Shown: positions 46,387 to 54,392 of the stretch, piece after piece | Position numbering within the stretch: position 1 is the first letter of the stretch | How the letters are laid out: every line of letters starts with the position of its first letter | Assembly: GCA_041660925.1 (NCBI GenBank) | Contig: JBAZVI010000013.1 | Span: forward strand, 1 to 64,000 | DNA length: 64,000 nucleotides | Reading direction: 5' to 3' | DNA from: Elusimicrobiota bacterium | GTDB taxonomy: Bacteria > Elusimicrobiota > Elusimicrobia > UBA1565 | Position numbers and translations under genes: made by a program | The notes under the pieces: generated by a model | Seen by the model: the letters and a program-made list of their open reading frames with translations, nothing else | What the model was told of the DNA's origin: nothing | The model's database searches: none

Positions 46387-48399
46387 ATGAAAGCGGCGTC
46401 CCTCTGCGTCCTCCTGCTCCTCGCATCCTCCGCCCCCGGCATCGCCGCCCTGGACGACGATCCCTATGCGCAGTTGGGCGGGGACGCTTTCAAGGCCGAG
46501 GATGTCGAGGGGGCGATCAAGAGCTACGAGAAGGCCTTCGAGAAGGCCGAGACCGACGAGGATAGAGCCGAGGCGGCGAAGAGTCTCGGGATCATCTATC
46601 TGCGCGTAGGCGACCGCCCGCAGGCGCGCTCGCATTTTCAGACCGCCGTCGAGCTGGCTCCGCGGAACGCCGATTATCAGTACCTCGCCGCCTTGCTCCG
46701 CGACGATCCCGCGGAGCAGATCCAAGCCTTCGAGAAAATCTTGAAGATCGCCCCCGATCATCTGCCGACGCTGGTGGAGCTGGGGGCGACCTATCAAACT
46801 CCTTCTCAGCGGCGATGGGACCTGTCCATCGACCTCCTTGGCAGAGCGCTTAAGCTCGCCGGCGACCCCCAGACGAAGGCGATGATCGCTCTCGGCTTGG
46901 CCGGCGCGCATCGCCAGGCCGGCCGGCTGCCGGAGACCATCCAATGGCTTCGATTCATCGTCCGTGAGCTTCCGGACAGCGACTTAGCTCCCAGGGCCGC
47001 TTTCGAAGCCGGGATGGAACTCCGCCAGGATGCGGCGAGCCGGGTGGAGGCAGCGCGTCTGGTCCGCCGGGCATGCGAGGGGTTCAGCAAGAGACCGGTC
47101 TTCACCGGGTTCGGTCCGGACATCCAACGGACCGTCGCGTCCGAATGCGCGGGACGGGGCTTCTATGGGCTTGCGGACCTCATCCTGGACGGGCTCATGA
47201 AGACGGGCTCTTCCGATTCGTGGCTGCTGCTCGATCGGGCGTTCGTCGATTCCTCTCGGGGCCGCCTGGAGCGCGCGCAGGGGCATCTTCAGACGCTCCT
47301 CGCGACCGTTGAATCTTCCGAGGCACCCGAGACGTTCCTCGCTTACCAGATGCTCATGGATATCCTCAAGGAGAAGGACGACCGCGACGCGATGGATGCG
47401 CTCGTGGCGAGGGTGCGGACGAATGGCGCGAAGATCGTCCGGCGGCATCCGGAGAGCGGTCTGGCCTATGCCTCCCTCGCCGTCATCCTGGCGACGCGGG
47501 GGTCGGATCTCGACAGCGCAGGGGAAGCCCTCCGTAGATCCCTTGCGCTGCGGCCCGGCACAGACGGCCAGTTCGCGCGCGGCCGAGTCCTGCTTGCCCA
47601 GGGCCGCGGCGAGGAGGCGGTCGACGCTTTCAAGAGGTCCATCTCGACGGTCGGCTTCACCAGCGCCGGGACCTATTGGTATCTGGGGAAGGCCTTCCGC
47701 GCCGCGGGCAAACAGCGGGAGGCGCAACGCGCTTGGCGGAAGGGACTCCAGATCAACCCGCGCAGTCGCCGGATCCTCGCCGAGCTCGGCCGGTCCCCGC
47801 CTCCCGATGAGGAGACGCTGTCCCTTCCGGCCGAGGGAGCGGTTCGCGAGCCCACGCCGTCCCGGCGCGGCTCCGGAGGGATCCCGCGGATCGCCGTGCT
47901 GCCTCTGGACAACCGATCGAACGACCTTGACGCGGCGGGGACCGCCCGCTATTGGCTGCATGAGCGCCTCGCTCGCCGCGGGTTCGAGGTCCTGCCTCTG
48001 GAGCTCACAGACCGACTGCTCCGGGAGAAGCTGGGAATCACGGACGGAGGCCAGCTCAAGGCGGTTTCCGCGAGGCAGCTGGGAGCGGCGCTGGAGGTCG
48101 GCGGGATCGTCTACGTCGTGCTGGAGGAGAACACGAGGGCCAACGTCGGCTTCGCCCGCAAGGAGAAGACCGCGCTGAGCCTGCGGCTGGTGGACGCGAA
48201 GTCCGGCCGGGAGCATTGGTCGGGGAGCGGCGCGGCGTCGGAAGGGGAGATCGCCCTGTCCGCGCGCAAGGCCGCGGGAGTCCTTCAGGACGGGCTTCTG
48301 GAGGCCTTGGAGCAGAAGACGGGGGATCCGCTCCACGACCGCAAGCTCATGGAGGCCGTCCGCAAGGTCCTGGTCGGCTTCCCTCGAGGTCCCTACTGA
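46387..48399 (+). CDS. TPR protein with C-terminal DUF799/GNA1162-like domain
   Basis: The 670-aa protein has a signal peptide (ending about residue 21, GIAA-L) and a long helical array of TPR-type repeats to about residue 480, for example GIIYLRVGDRPQARSHFQTAVELAP and GQGRGEEAVDAFKRSI-like units. The last about 160 residues start IPRIAVLPLDNRSNDLDAAGTAR and continue VLPLELTDRLLREKLGI, the pattern of DUF799/GNA1162 (CsgG-related) outer-envelope lipoproteins. There is no lipobox, so it is probably periplasmic. GTG 46384 is an alternative start. The next gene, a lipoprotein, overlaps its stop. Confidence 0.72.
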   Translation: MKAASLCVLLLLASSAPGIAALDDDPYAQLGGDAFKAEDVEGAIKSYEKAFEKAETDEDRAEAAKSLGIIYLRVGDRPQARSHFQTAVELAPRNADYQYLAALLRDDPAEQIQAFEKILKIAPDHLPTLVELGATYQTPSQRRWDLSIDLLGRALKLAGDPQTKAMIALGLAGAHRQAGRLPETIQWLRFIVRELPDSDLAPRAAFEAGMELRQDAASRVEAARLVRRACEGFSKRPVFTGFGPDIQRTVASECAGRGFYGLADLILDGLMKTGSSDSWLLLDRAFVDSSRGRLERAQGHLQTLLATVESSEAPETFLAYQMLMDILKEKDDRDAMDALVARVRTNGAKIVRRHPESGLAYASLAVILATRGSDLDSAGEALRRSLALRPGTDGQFARGRVLLAQGRGEEAVDAFKRSISTVGFTSAGTYWYLGKAFRAAGKQREAQRAWRKGLQINPRSRRILAELGRSPPPDEETLSLPAEGAVREPTPSRRGSGGIPRIAVLPLDNRSNDLDAAGTARYWLHERLARRGFEVLPLELTDRLLREKLGITDGGQLKAVSARQLGAALEVGGIVYVVLEENTRANVGFARKEKTALSLRLVDAKSGREHWSGSGAASEGEIALSARKAAGVLQDGLLEALEQKTGDPLHDRKLMEAVRKVLVGFPRGPY

Positions 48400-49058
48400 T
48401 GAAAGGGTCCATCCTTCTTCTCGGCCTGCTCCTCTGCGGCTGCGCCGGCGTCGGGACTCCGAAGACCGCGATCCTCGACCGGGGGAGCCGTTTCGCGTTC
48501 TTTTCCGGTGCGTCGCCGGACGGCCTCTCCCTGCCCACCCAGCTCAAGCTCGAACGCGCCGGCGACCTGATCCTCGACGAACTCGCCGTGCGGGTGAGAG
48601 GAGGGGCGCCGGAGCGCTTTCTCGCCAAGGTCGAGGTCAAGGAACGCTACGGGAAGAGCCATCTCCCGATCGCTTCGCCCGCCGAGAGACACCCCGACTC
48701 CGACGCCAAGGACCCTTCCCACTTCGAGGACTGCGATCCGCGCACCGCCGCGTATGTCCGGGACCGGCTGCGGCTTGACGCCTTCGTCGTCTTGTGGGTG
48801 ACTTTCTGGCCGCCGCTGGAGGGAATCGACGCTGGCGAGCCGCTGCCGTCTCCTCTGCCACAGAGGCGCTACATCGTGCAGGCCTTCTCGACGGCGGACT
48901 GCCGGAGCCTCGGGCATTGGGGCTTCACTTTCGCCGCCGATCTCCTGCCGCGCGTGCACATGGGCATGGGCCTCGACGAGACGTCCGCGCGGGCCTATGC
49001 CGCGGACGTCGCCGATAAGCTCGTCGAGGAGCTCCGCGTCCCGCTCCGTCTCGATTAG
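48399..49058 (+). CDS. Lipoprotein, partner of the TPR-DUF799 protein
   Basis: The 219-aa protein starts within the previous stop (TGATG). The signal sequence MKGSILLLGLLLCGC has a lipobox-like LCGC with Cys15 as the likely lipid anchor. The body (about 20-219) contains YIVQAFSTADCRSLGHWGF and an N-terminal SRFAFFSGASPDG segment; I do not recognise a family. GNA1162-type proteins are usually encoded next to small lipoproteins, so a joint envelope complex is likely. A strong hairpin at 49278 may end the transcript. Confidence 0.6.
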   Translation: MKGSILLLGLLLCGCAGVGTPKTAILDRGSRFAFFSGASPDGLSLPTQLKLERAGDLILDELAVRVRGGAPERFLAKVEVKERYGKSHLPIASPAERHPDSDAKDPSHFEDCDPRTAAYVRDRLRLDAFVVLWVTFWPPLEGIDAGEPLPSPLPQRRYIVQAFSTADCRSLGHWGFTFAADLLPRVHMGMGLDETSARAYAADVADKLVEELRVPLRLD

Positions 49059-49348
49059 CCTGGGAAATCCGGCACAAAAAAGTCCGCATGTGCTCGTCGG
49101 AGAAAGACCAGCGCCGAATTTTTCAGGCGGGTTTGCCCCACCTGCGTTCGGTGATCTGCGAGCGGCACCGGAGCATGAGAAGGCGCAGCGCAACTTCCCA
49201 GGTCGACTCATTCGGGCGCAGTGTGGCGATTCCTGGTCCACCCATGACGGCCTCCACAGGGGGGACAAGGCTGGTGATGTCGGGAGCCCCTTTCGGGGCT
49301 CCCGACACCAACCAACTGCGCGGATTGTATGGATTTCTCGTCGGGAAG
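49059..49348. other. Non-coding stretch with hairpin and possible decayed coding sequence
   Basis: No intact gene is supported. A minus-strand frame of 62 codons (49123-49311) has a plausible-looking stretch (RPNESTWEVALRLLMLRC) but no recognisable family. TGTCGGGAGCCCC (49278-49290) and GGGGCTCCCGACA (49295-49307) form a perfect 13-bp stem with loop TTTC. The stretch lies directly 3' of tRNA-Arg, a common site for integration scars. Confidence 0.45.
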
Positions 49349-49423
49349 TGGTGCGCTCGACAGGAATCGAACCTGTATCACCAGCTCCGCAGGCTGGTGC
49401 TCGATCCATTGAGCTACGAGCGC
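49349..49423 (-). tRNA. tRNA-Arg (GCG)
   Basis: A full cloverleaf forms on the minus strand: acceptor GCGCTCG/CGAGCGC, D arm with GTAGCTCAATGGATCGAGC, anticodon stem ACCAGC/GCTGGT with loop CTGCGGA (anticodon GCG, reading CGC), T arm with GGTTCGATTCC. A73 and CCA are encoded. Most bacteria use ACG (inosine-modified) for the CGN box, so GCG is uncommon. Confidence 0.9.
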
Positions 49424-49447
49424 AGTACGACCCTGAGCGGAGATGCG

Positions 49448-49486
49448 ATTATAGCTTACCGGGAATCCTCTGTCGAGGATTCCCGG
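49448..49486 (-). promoter_or_regulatory. tRNA-Arg promoter overlapping a 12-bp hairpin
   Basis: On the minus strand TCGACA (49476-49471), a 17-nt spacer and TATAAT (49453-49448) lie about 24 nt before the tRNA. CCGGGAATCCTC (49459-49470) and GAGGATTCCCGG (49475-49486) form a perfect 12-bp stem whose loop holds most of the -35, so the palindrome may be an operator or a terminator for transcripts from either side. Confidence 0.6.
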
Positions 49487-49558
49487 TTTGCCTTCCGAGA
49501 CGCCGCCGGGGAACCCCGCCGTCGGGATCCCCGGCTGTCTTGCCCCGCCGCGCGGGCC

Positions 49559-49564
49559 TATACT
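49559..49564 (+). promoter_or_regulatory. -10 element of the DsbA-like gene
   Basis: TATACT at 49559-49564 gives a start near 49571 and a leader of about 30 nt with AGGAAGG before the ATG at 49603. Unlike the leaderless genes, this one has a normal ribosome binding site. Confidence 0.55.
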
Positions 49565-49602
49565 ATAGTCTTTCCGTCGGAGACCCCGTCAGGAAGGTAT
49601 CC

Positions 49603-50436
49603 ATGAAGACCCTTTCGCTGCTCGTCCTCGCCGCGCTCCTCTCCGCCCCCTGCCGCGCCTTCGACGAGAAGGTCCTCGAGCGGCACGTGCGCGAGACCGT
49701 CAACCTTCCCTCGACCGTGAAGGTCGAGTTCGGCAAGCCGCGGGCCTCGGCCGTCCCCGGCTTCGACGAGGTCGACATCCAGCTGAGCCTCGGCGGGCGC
49801 ACCCAGTCGGAGCTCATGCTCATCAGCAAGGACGGCCGCTACTACACGCTGGGCCGCCTCAACGACGTCACGGTGCTTCCCTCCGCGGAGCGCGTGAAGC
49901 TCATGGACCTCCAGGGCTCCCCGGTGCGCGGCAAGGCCGCGGCGCCCGTCACCGTCGTCCAGTACACCGACTTCCAGTGCCCCTTCTGCCAGAAGGCCTA
50001 CGAGATCATGAGAGACCGCATCATGAAGGACTTCCCCGGGAAGGTGCGCTGGGTCTACAAGTCCATGCCGCTGGGCTTCCACGACTGGGCGGAGCCGGCC
50101 GCCGTCGCCGCCGAGTGCGTGAAGCTGCAGGGGCAGGACAAGTTCTGGACGATGCACGACAAGCTCTTCGACAACCAGCGCGAGCTGCGCGCCGACAACA
50201 TCGACGCCAAGGCCCTCGAGTACGCGAAGGCCGCCGGCGCCAAGGAGAAGGCCTACCTCGCCTGCATCGAGAAGAAGCAGGCGCTGCCCGCGGTGAAGCG
50301 GGACCTCGAGGAGGCCCTCAAGCTCGGCATCAACGGGACCCCCGCCTTCGTCATCAACGGCCGCCGCGTCGACGGGGCCGACGCCGAGGGCCTGAGCCGC
50401 GCCGTCGAAGAGCAGATCCGTCAGTCCCGGGGGTGA
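49603..50436 (+). CDS. DsbA-family periplasmic thiol oxidoreductase (CPFC)
   Basis: The 277-aa protein has a signal peptide (SLLVLAALLSAPCRA-F), an N-terminal domain of about 90 residues (HVRETVNLPSTVKVEFGKP, LMLISKDGRYYTLG) and a DsbA/thioredoxin_4 domain from about residue 112. The active site is C126-P-F-C129 in YTDFQCPFC; the cis-Pro loop is GINGTPAFVINGR. It likely forms or shuffles disulfides in exported proteins. It is a paralogue of 53439-54392, sharing the same N-terminal domain. The YyaL-like gene starts 4 nt after it, so the two are co-translated. Confidence 0.9.
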   Translation: MKTLSLLVLAALLSAPCRAFDEKVLERHVRETVNLPSTVKVEFGKPRASAVPGFDEVDIQLSLGGRTQSELMLISKDGRYYTLGRLNDVTVLPSAERVKLMDLQGSPVRGKAAAPVTVVQYTDFQCPFCQKAYEIMRDRIMKDFPGKVRWVYKSMPLGFHDWAEPAAVAAECVKLQGQDKFWTMHDKLFDNQRELRADNIDAKALEYAKAAGAKEKAYLACIEKKQALPAVKRDLEEALKLGINGTPAFVINGRRVDGADAEGLSRAVEEQIRQSRG

Positions 50437-50440
50437 GGTC

Positions 50441-51436
50441 GTGCCCGCGGGCGTTCTCGCCCTCCTTCTGCTGAGCGCGCCGGCCTCCGCCGGCGCGCCG
50501 GCTCCCGACCCCTCCTCCGTCTGCGTCCCGCTGCGCCGCTGGGCTCGCGGCGGCGAGGGTCTCTCCGAAGCCCTCCAGCCGCTGCGCGCGGCGGCCGCCG
50601 AGACCTCCTGCCGCGGCGCGGCCGAGGACGCCCGCGCCGCCCGCCTCCTGCTCGACGCCTGGCAGGCCTCGCATGAGCGCGACTTCCTGCGCGGCGCGCG
50701 CGCGCGCCTCGCCTGCCTGCGCGGCCCGGACGCCCCCGCGGCGGCCCCGCGAGCCCTTTCGGCCCTGGCCCGGGGGGCGGGGGTCCTCGACTCTTCCGAC
50801 GACCTCGCCGCCGCGCTCCTCCTTGCCGGCGCTCCCATGCCGAAGGACGCGGCCGGCCGGGCGTTCCGCGTCGAGGGGCTGCTCGACCTCTACGAGGCCT
50901 CCTTCGACCCCGGCCAGCTCGACGCCGCCGTCGAGCTCGGCGCCGCGCTCGCGCGCGAGGCGCGCGCGTTGGCGGCGGCGGAGGCCGAGGCCGCCGGCGC
51001 CGGCGCCTCTGCCCTGCTGCGACTGGCCTGGCTCACCGACCGCAAGGAGTTCCGTAAAGCCGCGAAGACCGTGCTGGAACGCCACCCGCGCCGGCGCGAG
51101 GCGGGCGCTCTGCTCTGCGCCGCCGAGTTCGCCGCCGCCAAGCCGCTGCAGATCGTGCTCGCCGCCGCGGACGCGGAGGATGCCGGCCTTCGCGAGATGC
51201 TGCGGCTCGTCCATTCCCGCTATCGCCCCGACCGGCTCCTGCTGGTCGCGGCGGGCGACGAGCGGCGCCTGCGCCTGGCTCGCCACATGCCCTTCGCGCG
51301 CGGCGCCCGGCCCGTCGGAGGGAAGGCGACCGCGTACGTGTGTCACGACGGGATCTGCGACCTGCCCGTCGCCGACCTCGGTTCGCTGGCCGGGCAGCTG
51401 GGCGACGCCCCGCCGGGCGCGGGCCGCCCGCGCTGA
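50441..51436 (+). CDS. Exported protein resembling the C-terminal half of YyaL/SSP411
   Basis: The 331-aa protein starts at GTG, 4 nt after the DsbA-like stop, with a signal peptide (GVLALLLLSAPASAG). Its body resembles the (alpha/alpha) barrel end of YyaL/spermatogenesis-associated proteins: LLRLAWLTDRKEFRKAAKTVL, PLQIVLAA, YRPDRLLLVAAGD and GKATAYVCHDGICDLPV. The thioredoxin-like (DUF255) domain that normally precedes this barrel is absent; instead a separate thioredoxin-fold protein is encoded just upstream. The function of the family is poorly known. I am fairly sure of the family, less of the split interpretation. Confidence 0.72.
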   Translation: MPAGVLALLLLSAPASAGAPAPDPSSVCVPLRRWARGGEGLSEALQPLRAAAAETSCRGAAEDARAARLLLDAWQASHERDFLRGARARLACLRGPDAPAAAPRALSALARGAGVLDSSDDLAAALLLAGAPMPKDAAGRAFRVEGLLDLYEASFDPGQLDAAVELGAALAREARALAAAEAEAAGAGASALLRLAWLTDRKEFRKAAKTVLERHPRRREAGALLCAAEFAAAKPLQIVLAAADAEDAGLREMLRLVHSRYRPDRLLLVAAGDERRLRLARHMPFARGARPVGGKATAYVCHDGICDLPVADLGSLAGQLGDAPPGAGRPR

Positions 51437-51493
51437 CGCGCAGGTCCCTCCCGTCGCTCCGCTTCGACTCTCCGGCGCGCTCGAGGCCGGTCG

Positions 51494-52060
51494 TCAGGCG
51501 CCCAGGTGCTCGAGGAGGACCTTCACTCCGATGCCGATGAGGATGATGCCGCCGAGGAACTCGGCTTTCTTCTCGAGGAGGTGTCCCGTCCTGCGCCCGA
51601 TGTAGGTCCCCGCGTACGAGAAGGCGAAGGTGACGAGGCCGATGACGGTCACGGGCAGCAGGATCGAGGTCCTCAGGAAGGAGAAGGTGAGGCCCACCGC
51701 GAAGGCGTCGATGCTCGTGGCGACGGCGAGCAGGAAGAGGACGCCCGTGGCGGTGGGGTCTCCCTCCGACTCGTCCTCTTCCCGGTGACCGGGAAGGGCC
51801 TCCCACATCATCTTGCCTCCGACGAAGGCGAGGAGCGCGAAGGCCACCCAGTGGTCGATGCCGGAGACGAGGTCCCGCATCCTGGTCCCCGCGAGCCAGC
51901 CGAGGACCGGCATGAGGACCTGGAAACCTCCGAAGAACGCCGCGATCTTCAGCGCGTGGACGGGCCGGAGCGTCTTGATGGAGAGGCCGCGGGTGATGGA
52001 GACGGCGAAGGCGTCCATGGAGAGCCCCACGGCGATCGAGAGCACGGTCAGGAGGCCCAT
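51494..52060 (-). CDS. mntP: Manganese efflux pump MntP
   Basis: The 188-aa membrane protein has six hydrophobic segments in two repeats, each with the metal-binding motif: GLSMDAFAVSITRG (13-26) and ATSIDAFAVGLTF in the second half. It exports Mn(II) to avoid toxicity. One nt separates it from terC, so it is the last gene of the tlpA-dsbA-fur-terC-mntP operon. Two different Mn-export families and a Fur-type regulator in one operon point to a manganese-stress unit. Confidence 0.93.
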   Translation of the reverse strand: MGLLTVLSIAVGLSMDAFAVSITRGLSIKTLRPVHALKIAAFFGGFQVLMPVLGWLAGTRMRDLVSGIDHWVAFALLAFVGGKMMWEALPGHREEDESEGDPTATGVLFLLAVATSIDAFAVGLTFSFLRTSILLPVTVIGLVTFAFSYAGTYIGRRTGHLLEKKAEFLGGIILIGIGVKVLLEHLGA

Positions 52061-52061
52061 A

Positions 52062-52988
52062 TCAGGAGGCGGAGGGGCGCGCGGGCCGGACCGCCAGAGA
52101 GGCCAGGACGGAGACGGCCAGGATGCCGATGATGACGGCGAGCGAGACGGAAACGGGGATCTTGAAGAAGTCCACCGCCAGCATCTTCACGCCGACATAG
52201 CAGAGGACGACGGCGACGCCGGTCTTGAGGTAGCGGAAGAGGTTCATGGTCCCGGCCAGGAGGAAGTACAACGCCCGCAGCCCCAGGATGGCGAAGACGT
52301 TGGAGGTGTAGACGATGAAGGGGTCGGTCGTGATCGCGAGCACGGCGGGGATGGAGTCCACCGCGAAGACGAGGTCCGAGACCTCGATGACGACGAGGGT
52401 CGCGAAGAGCGGGGTGGCGCACCAGCGGGCTCCGTTCTTGACGAAGAAGGACTCCCCGTCGTAGTGCTCCGCGAAAGGTAGGACCTTCTTGAGCGCGCGC
52501 AGGACGATGTTCTTCCCGGGCTCGACCTTGTGCTCCGTCTCGAACATCATCTTGGCTCCGGTGTAGACGAGGAGCGCCCCGAACACGTAGATGACCCAGT
52601 GGAAGGCCTCGAGGAGGGCGACTCCCGCGAAGATCATGACGAAGCGCATCGCCAGCGCGCCGAGGATGCCCCAGTGGAGGATCTTCGGCTGGATGCGCTC
52701 GGGCAGGCCGAAGTAGGCGAAGATCATGATGAAGACGAAAAGGTTGTCGACGGAGAGGCTCTTCTCGATGATGTAGCCCGTGAGGAACTCCACGGCCTTC
52801 TGACTGCCGAGCGTGTAGTAGATGCCGACGTCGAAGAGCAGGGCGGTCATGATCCAGACGACGCTCCAGAGGGCGGCTTCCTTGAAGGAGACGACGTGCG
52901 CCCGTCGGTTGAAGATCCGCAGGTCCACCCAGAGCAGGGCCGCGACGACGAGGTTGAAGGCGATCCAGAGCACGGGACGGCTATCCAT
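52062..52988 (-). CDS. TerC/Alx-family metal transporter
   Basis: The 308-aa protein has nine or so hydrophobic segments and TerC signatures: IIEKSLSVDNLFVFIMIF and EVSDLVFAVDSIPAVLAITTDPFIVYTSN, with the conserved Asp residues. Members such as Alx and YkoY export Mn(II), often to metallate or protect secreted enzymes. It overlaps the fur-family gene by 8 nt and is followed by mntP after one nt. No yybP-ykoY-type leader is visible, so regulation is more likely by the Fur-family protein. Confidence 0.93.
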   Translation of the reverse strand: MDSRPVLWIAFNLVVAALLWVDLRIFNRRAHVVSFKEAALWSVVWIMTALLFDVGIYYTLGSQKAVEFLTGYIIEKSLSVDNLFVFIMIFAYFGLPERIQPKILHWGILGALAMRFVMIFAGVALLEAFHWVIYVFGALLVYTGAKMMFETEHKVEPGKNIVLRALKKVLPFAEHYDGESFFVKNGARWCATPLFATLVVIEVSDLVFAVDSIPAVLAITTDPFIVYTSNVFAILGLRALYFLLAGTMNLFRYLKTGVAVVLCYVGVKMLAVDFFKIPVSVSLAVIIGILAVSVLASLAVRPARPSAS

Positions 52989-53442
52989 GACGACTCCTCC
53001 CCTTCGAACACGACGCGCAGCGGCCGAAGACCTCGTGGCGGTGCCAGAGGGGCTCGAAGCCGAGCCGTCGGCAGCCGCGGGCCTGGAGCTCCTCGAGGCC
53101 CGGCCACGAGACCTCGACGATGCGGCCGCAGTCGACGCAGAGCAGGTGGTCGTGGTGCGGCCGCTCGGCGCCCATCTCGAAGCGCGCCGCCTTGCCGGTC
53201 CCGGTGAGGCGGCCGAGCAGGCGGCATTCCTCGAGCATGCGCAGGGTCCGGAAGACCGTGGCCCGGCCGACGCCGTGCGCCTTGAGCGCGCGATGGATCT
53301 CGTCGAGGCTCTGGTGGCGGCGGCTGCGCAGCAGATGCTCGAGGATGCGCTCGCGCGGGCGCGTCATGCGCAGGCCCCGCGCGGCGAGGTGCGCGCGGAA
53401 GAGGGCGCGGATGCGCTCGGCCGCTCCGGGAGTCCCCGTCAT
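52981..53442 (-). CDS. Fur-family metalloregulator
   Basis: The 153-aa protein has a winged-helix domain (RGLRMTRPRERILEHLL, GRATVFRTLRMLEE) and the Fur dimerisation domain with HHDH (96-99), CVDC (102, 105) and CASC (142, 145). It could be Fur, Mur, PerR or Zur; sequence alone does not decide. Operon position with terC and mntP favours Mn (Mur-like) sensing, while the Fur-box-like site before feoB at 36118 is a candidate remote target. It overlaps the DsbA-like gene by 4 nt and terC by 8 nt. Confidence 0.9.
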   Translation of the reverse strand: MTGTPGAAERIRALFRAHLAARGLRMTRPRERILEHLLRSRRHQSLDEIHRALKAHGVGRATVFRTLRMLEECRLLGRLTGTGKAARFEMGAERPHHDHLLCVDCGRIVEVSWPGLEELQARGCRRLGFEPLWHRHEVFGRCASCSKGRSRHG

Positions 53443-54392
53443 TTCGGGGCGGCGAGCATCTCGTCGAGGAGAGGCCCGAGGACTTCCGGCGCGTAGTGCG
53501 GGGCGCGCCGGCCGTTGACGTAGATGGCCGGCGTGGCGCTGACGCCGAGCGCCGTCGCCTCCGCCTCGTCGGCCGCGAGCGCCGCCTTGGTCTCCTGCTT
53601 GTCGAGGCAGCGCGCGAACTTCGACTCCGCGAGGCCGTTCTTCTTCGCCAGTTCGAGGACCTTGGCGCGGAAGTTCTCCTTCTGGATCGTCTCCTGCTGC
53701 GAGAAGAGGGCGGCGTAGAAGTCCTGGGTCTTGGCCGGCGAGAGGCGCGAGGCGCAGGAAGCGGCCACCGCCGCCTCGAAGGCCCAGGGATGGATGTTCG
53801 TCAGGGGGTAGTGCTTGAAGAACACGCGGACCTTGCCTGCGTACTTCGGCAGGACGTCCTTCTCCAGGGACTCGAAGGCGCGCTTGCAGTGCGGACACTG
53901 GAAGTCGGAGTACTCGACGATCGTCACGGGAGCGTCCGCGGGCCCCCAGCCGGCGCCCTCGTAGCGCATCTTCGCGCGGTTGGCGGCGTCGGGGTCCACG
54001 CGCAGGTCCTGCGGCTGGCCGACGAGGAAGAAGCTCCCGTCGCCCATCACCTGCAGCGCGGGCGGCTCGGGCCCTTCGGGGTCGGCGACGGGGGCGCGCA
54101 TGCCCGGGAGCTTCGAGGGGCCCAGGCGGAAGGCCGGGCTCATGACGTAGAAGCGGCCGTCCTCGCTGAGTGTCACGGGCTGTGTCTGCCGGCCGTCCTC
54201 GCCGATGACGAGCTTGCCGGTGAGCCAGCCCTGGAGGGGGGAGGGCTTGAGGTCCTTGAGCTCGAGCTTCAGGGTCGCCGGAGCGCTGAAGGCCTTGCGC
54301 ACGTGCCGGTAGAAGGCGTCCCGGTCGAAGCCGGCGGGGTCCGCGGCGAACGCGTACGGCGCGAGCAGGAACAGCAGGGCGAGCGTCTTCAT
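53439..54392 (-). CDS. DsbA-family periplasmic thiol oxidoreductase (CPHC)
   Basis: The 317-aa protein has a signal peptide (LALLFLLAPYAFA-AD), an N-terminal domain like that of the paralogue at 49603 (FYRHVRKAFSAPATLKLEL, LSEDGRFYVM) and a DsbA-like domain from about residue 152. The active site is C166-P-H-C169; the cis-Pro loop is GVSATPAIYVNGR. CPHC is the E. coli DsbA motif and suggests an oxidant. The ATG at 54392 overlaps the tlpA stop by 4 nt; the gene also overlaps the Fur-family gene by 4 nt. Confidence 0.92.
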   Translation of the reverse strand: MKTLALLFLLAPYAFAADPAGFDRDAFYRHVRKAFSAPATLKLELKDLKPSPLQGWLTGKLVIGEDGRQTQPVTLSEDGRFYVMSPAFRLGPSKLPGMRAPVADPEGPEPPALQVMGDGSFFLVGQPQDLRVDPDAANRAKMRYEGAGWGPADAPVTIVEYSDFQCPHCKRAFESLEKDVLPKYAGKVRVFFKHYPLTNIHPWAFEAAVAASCASRLSPAKTQDFYAALFSQQETIQKENFRAKVLELAKKNGLAESKFARCLDKQETKAALAADEAEATALGVSATPAIYVNGRRAPHYAPEVLGPLLDEMLAAPK

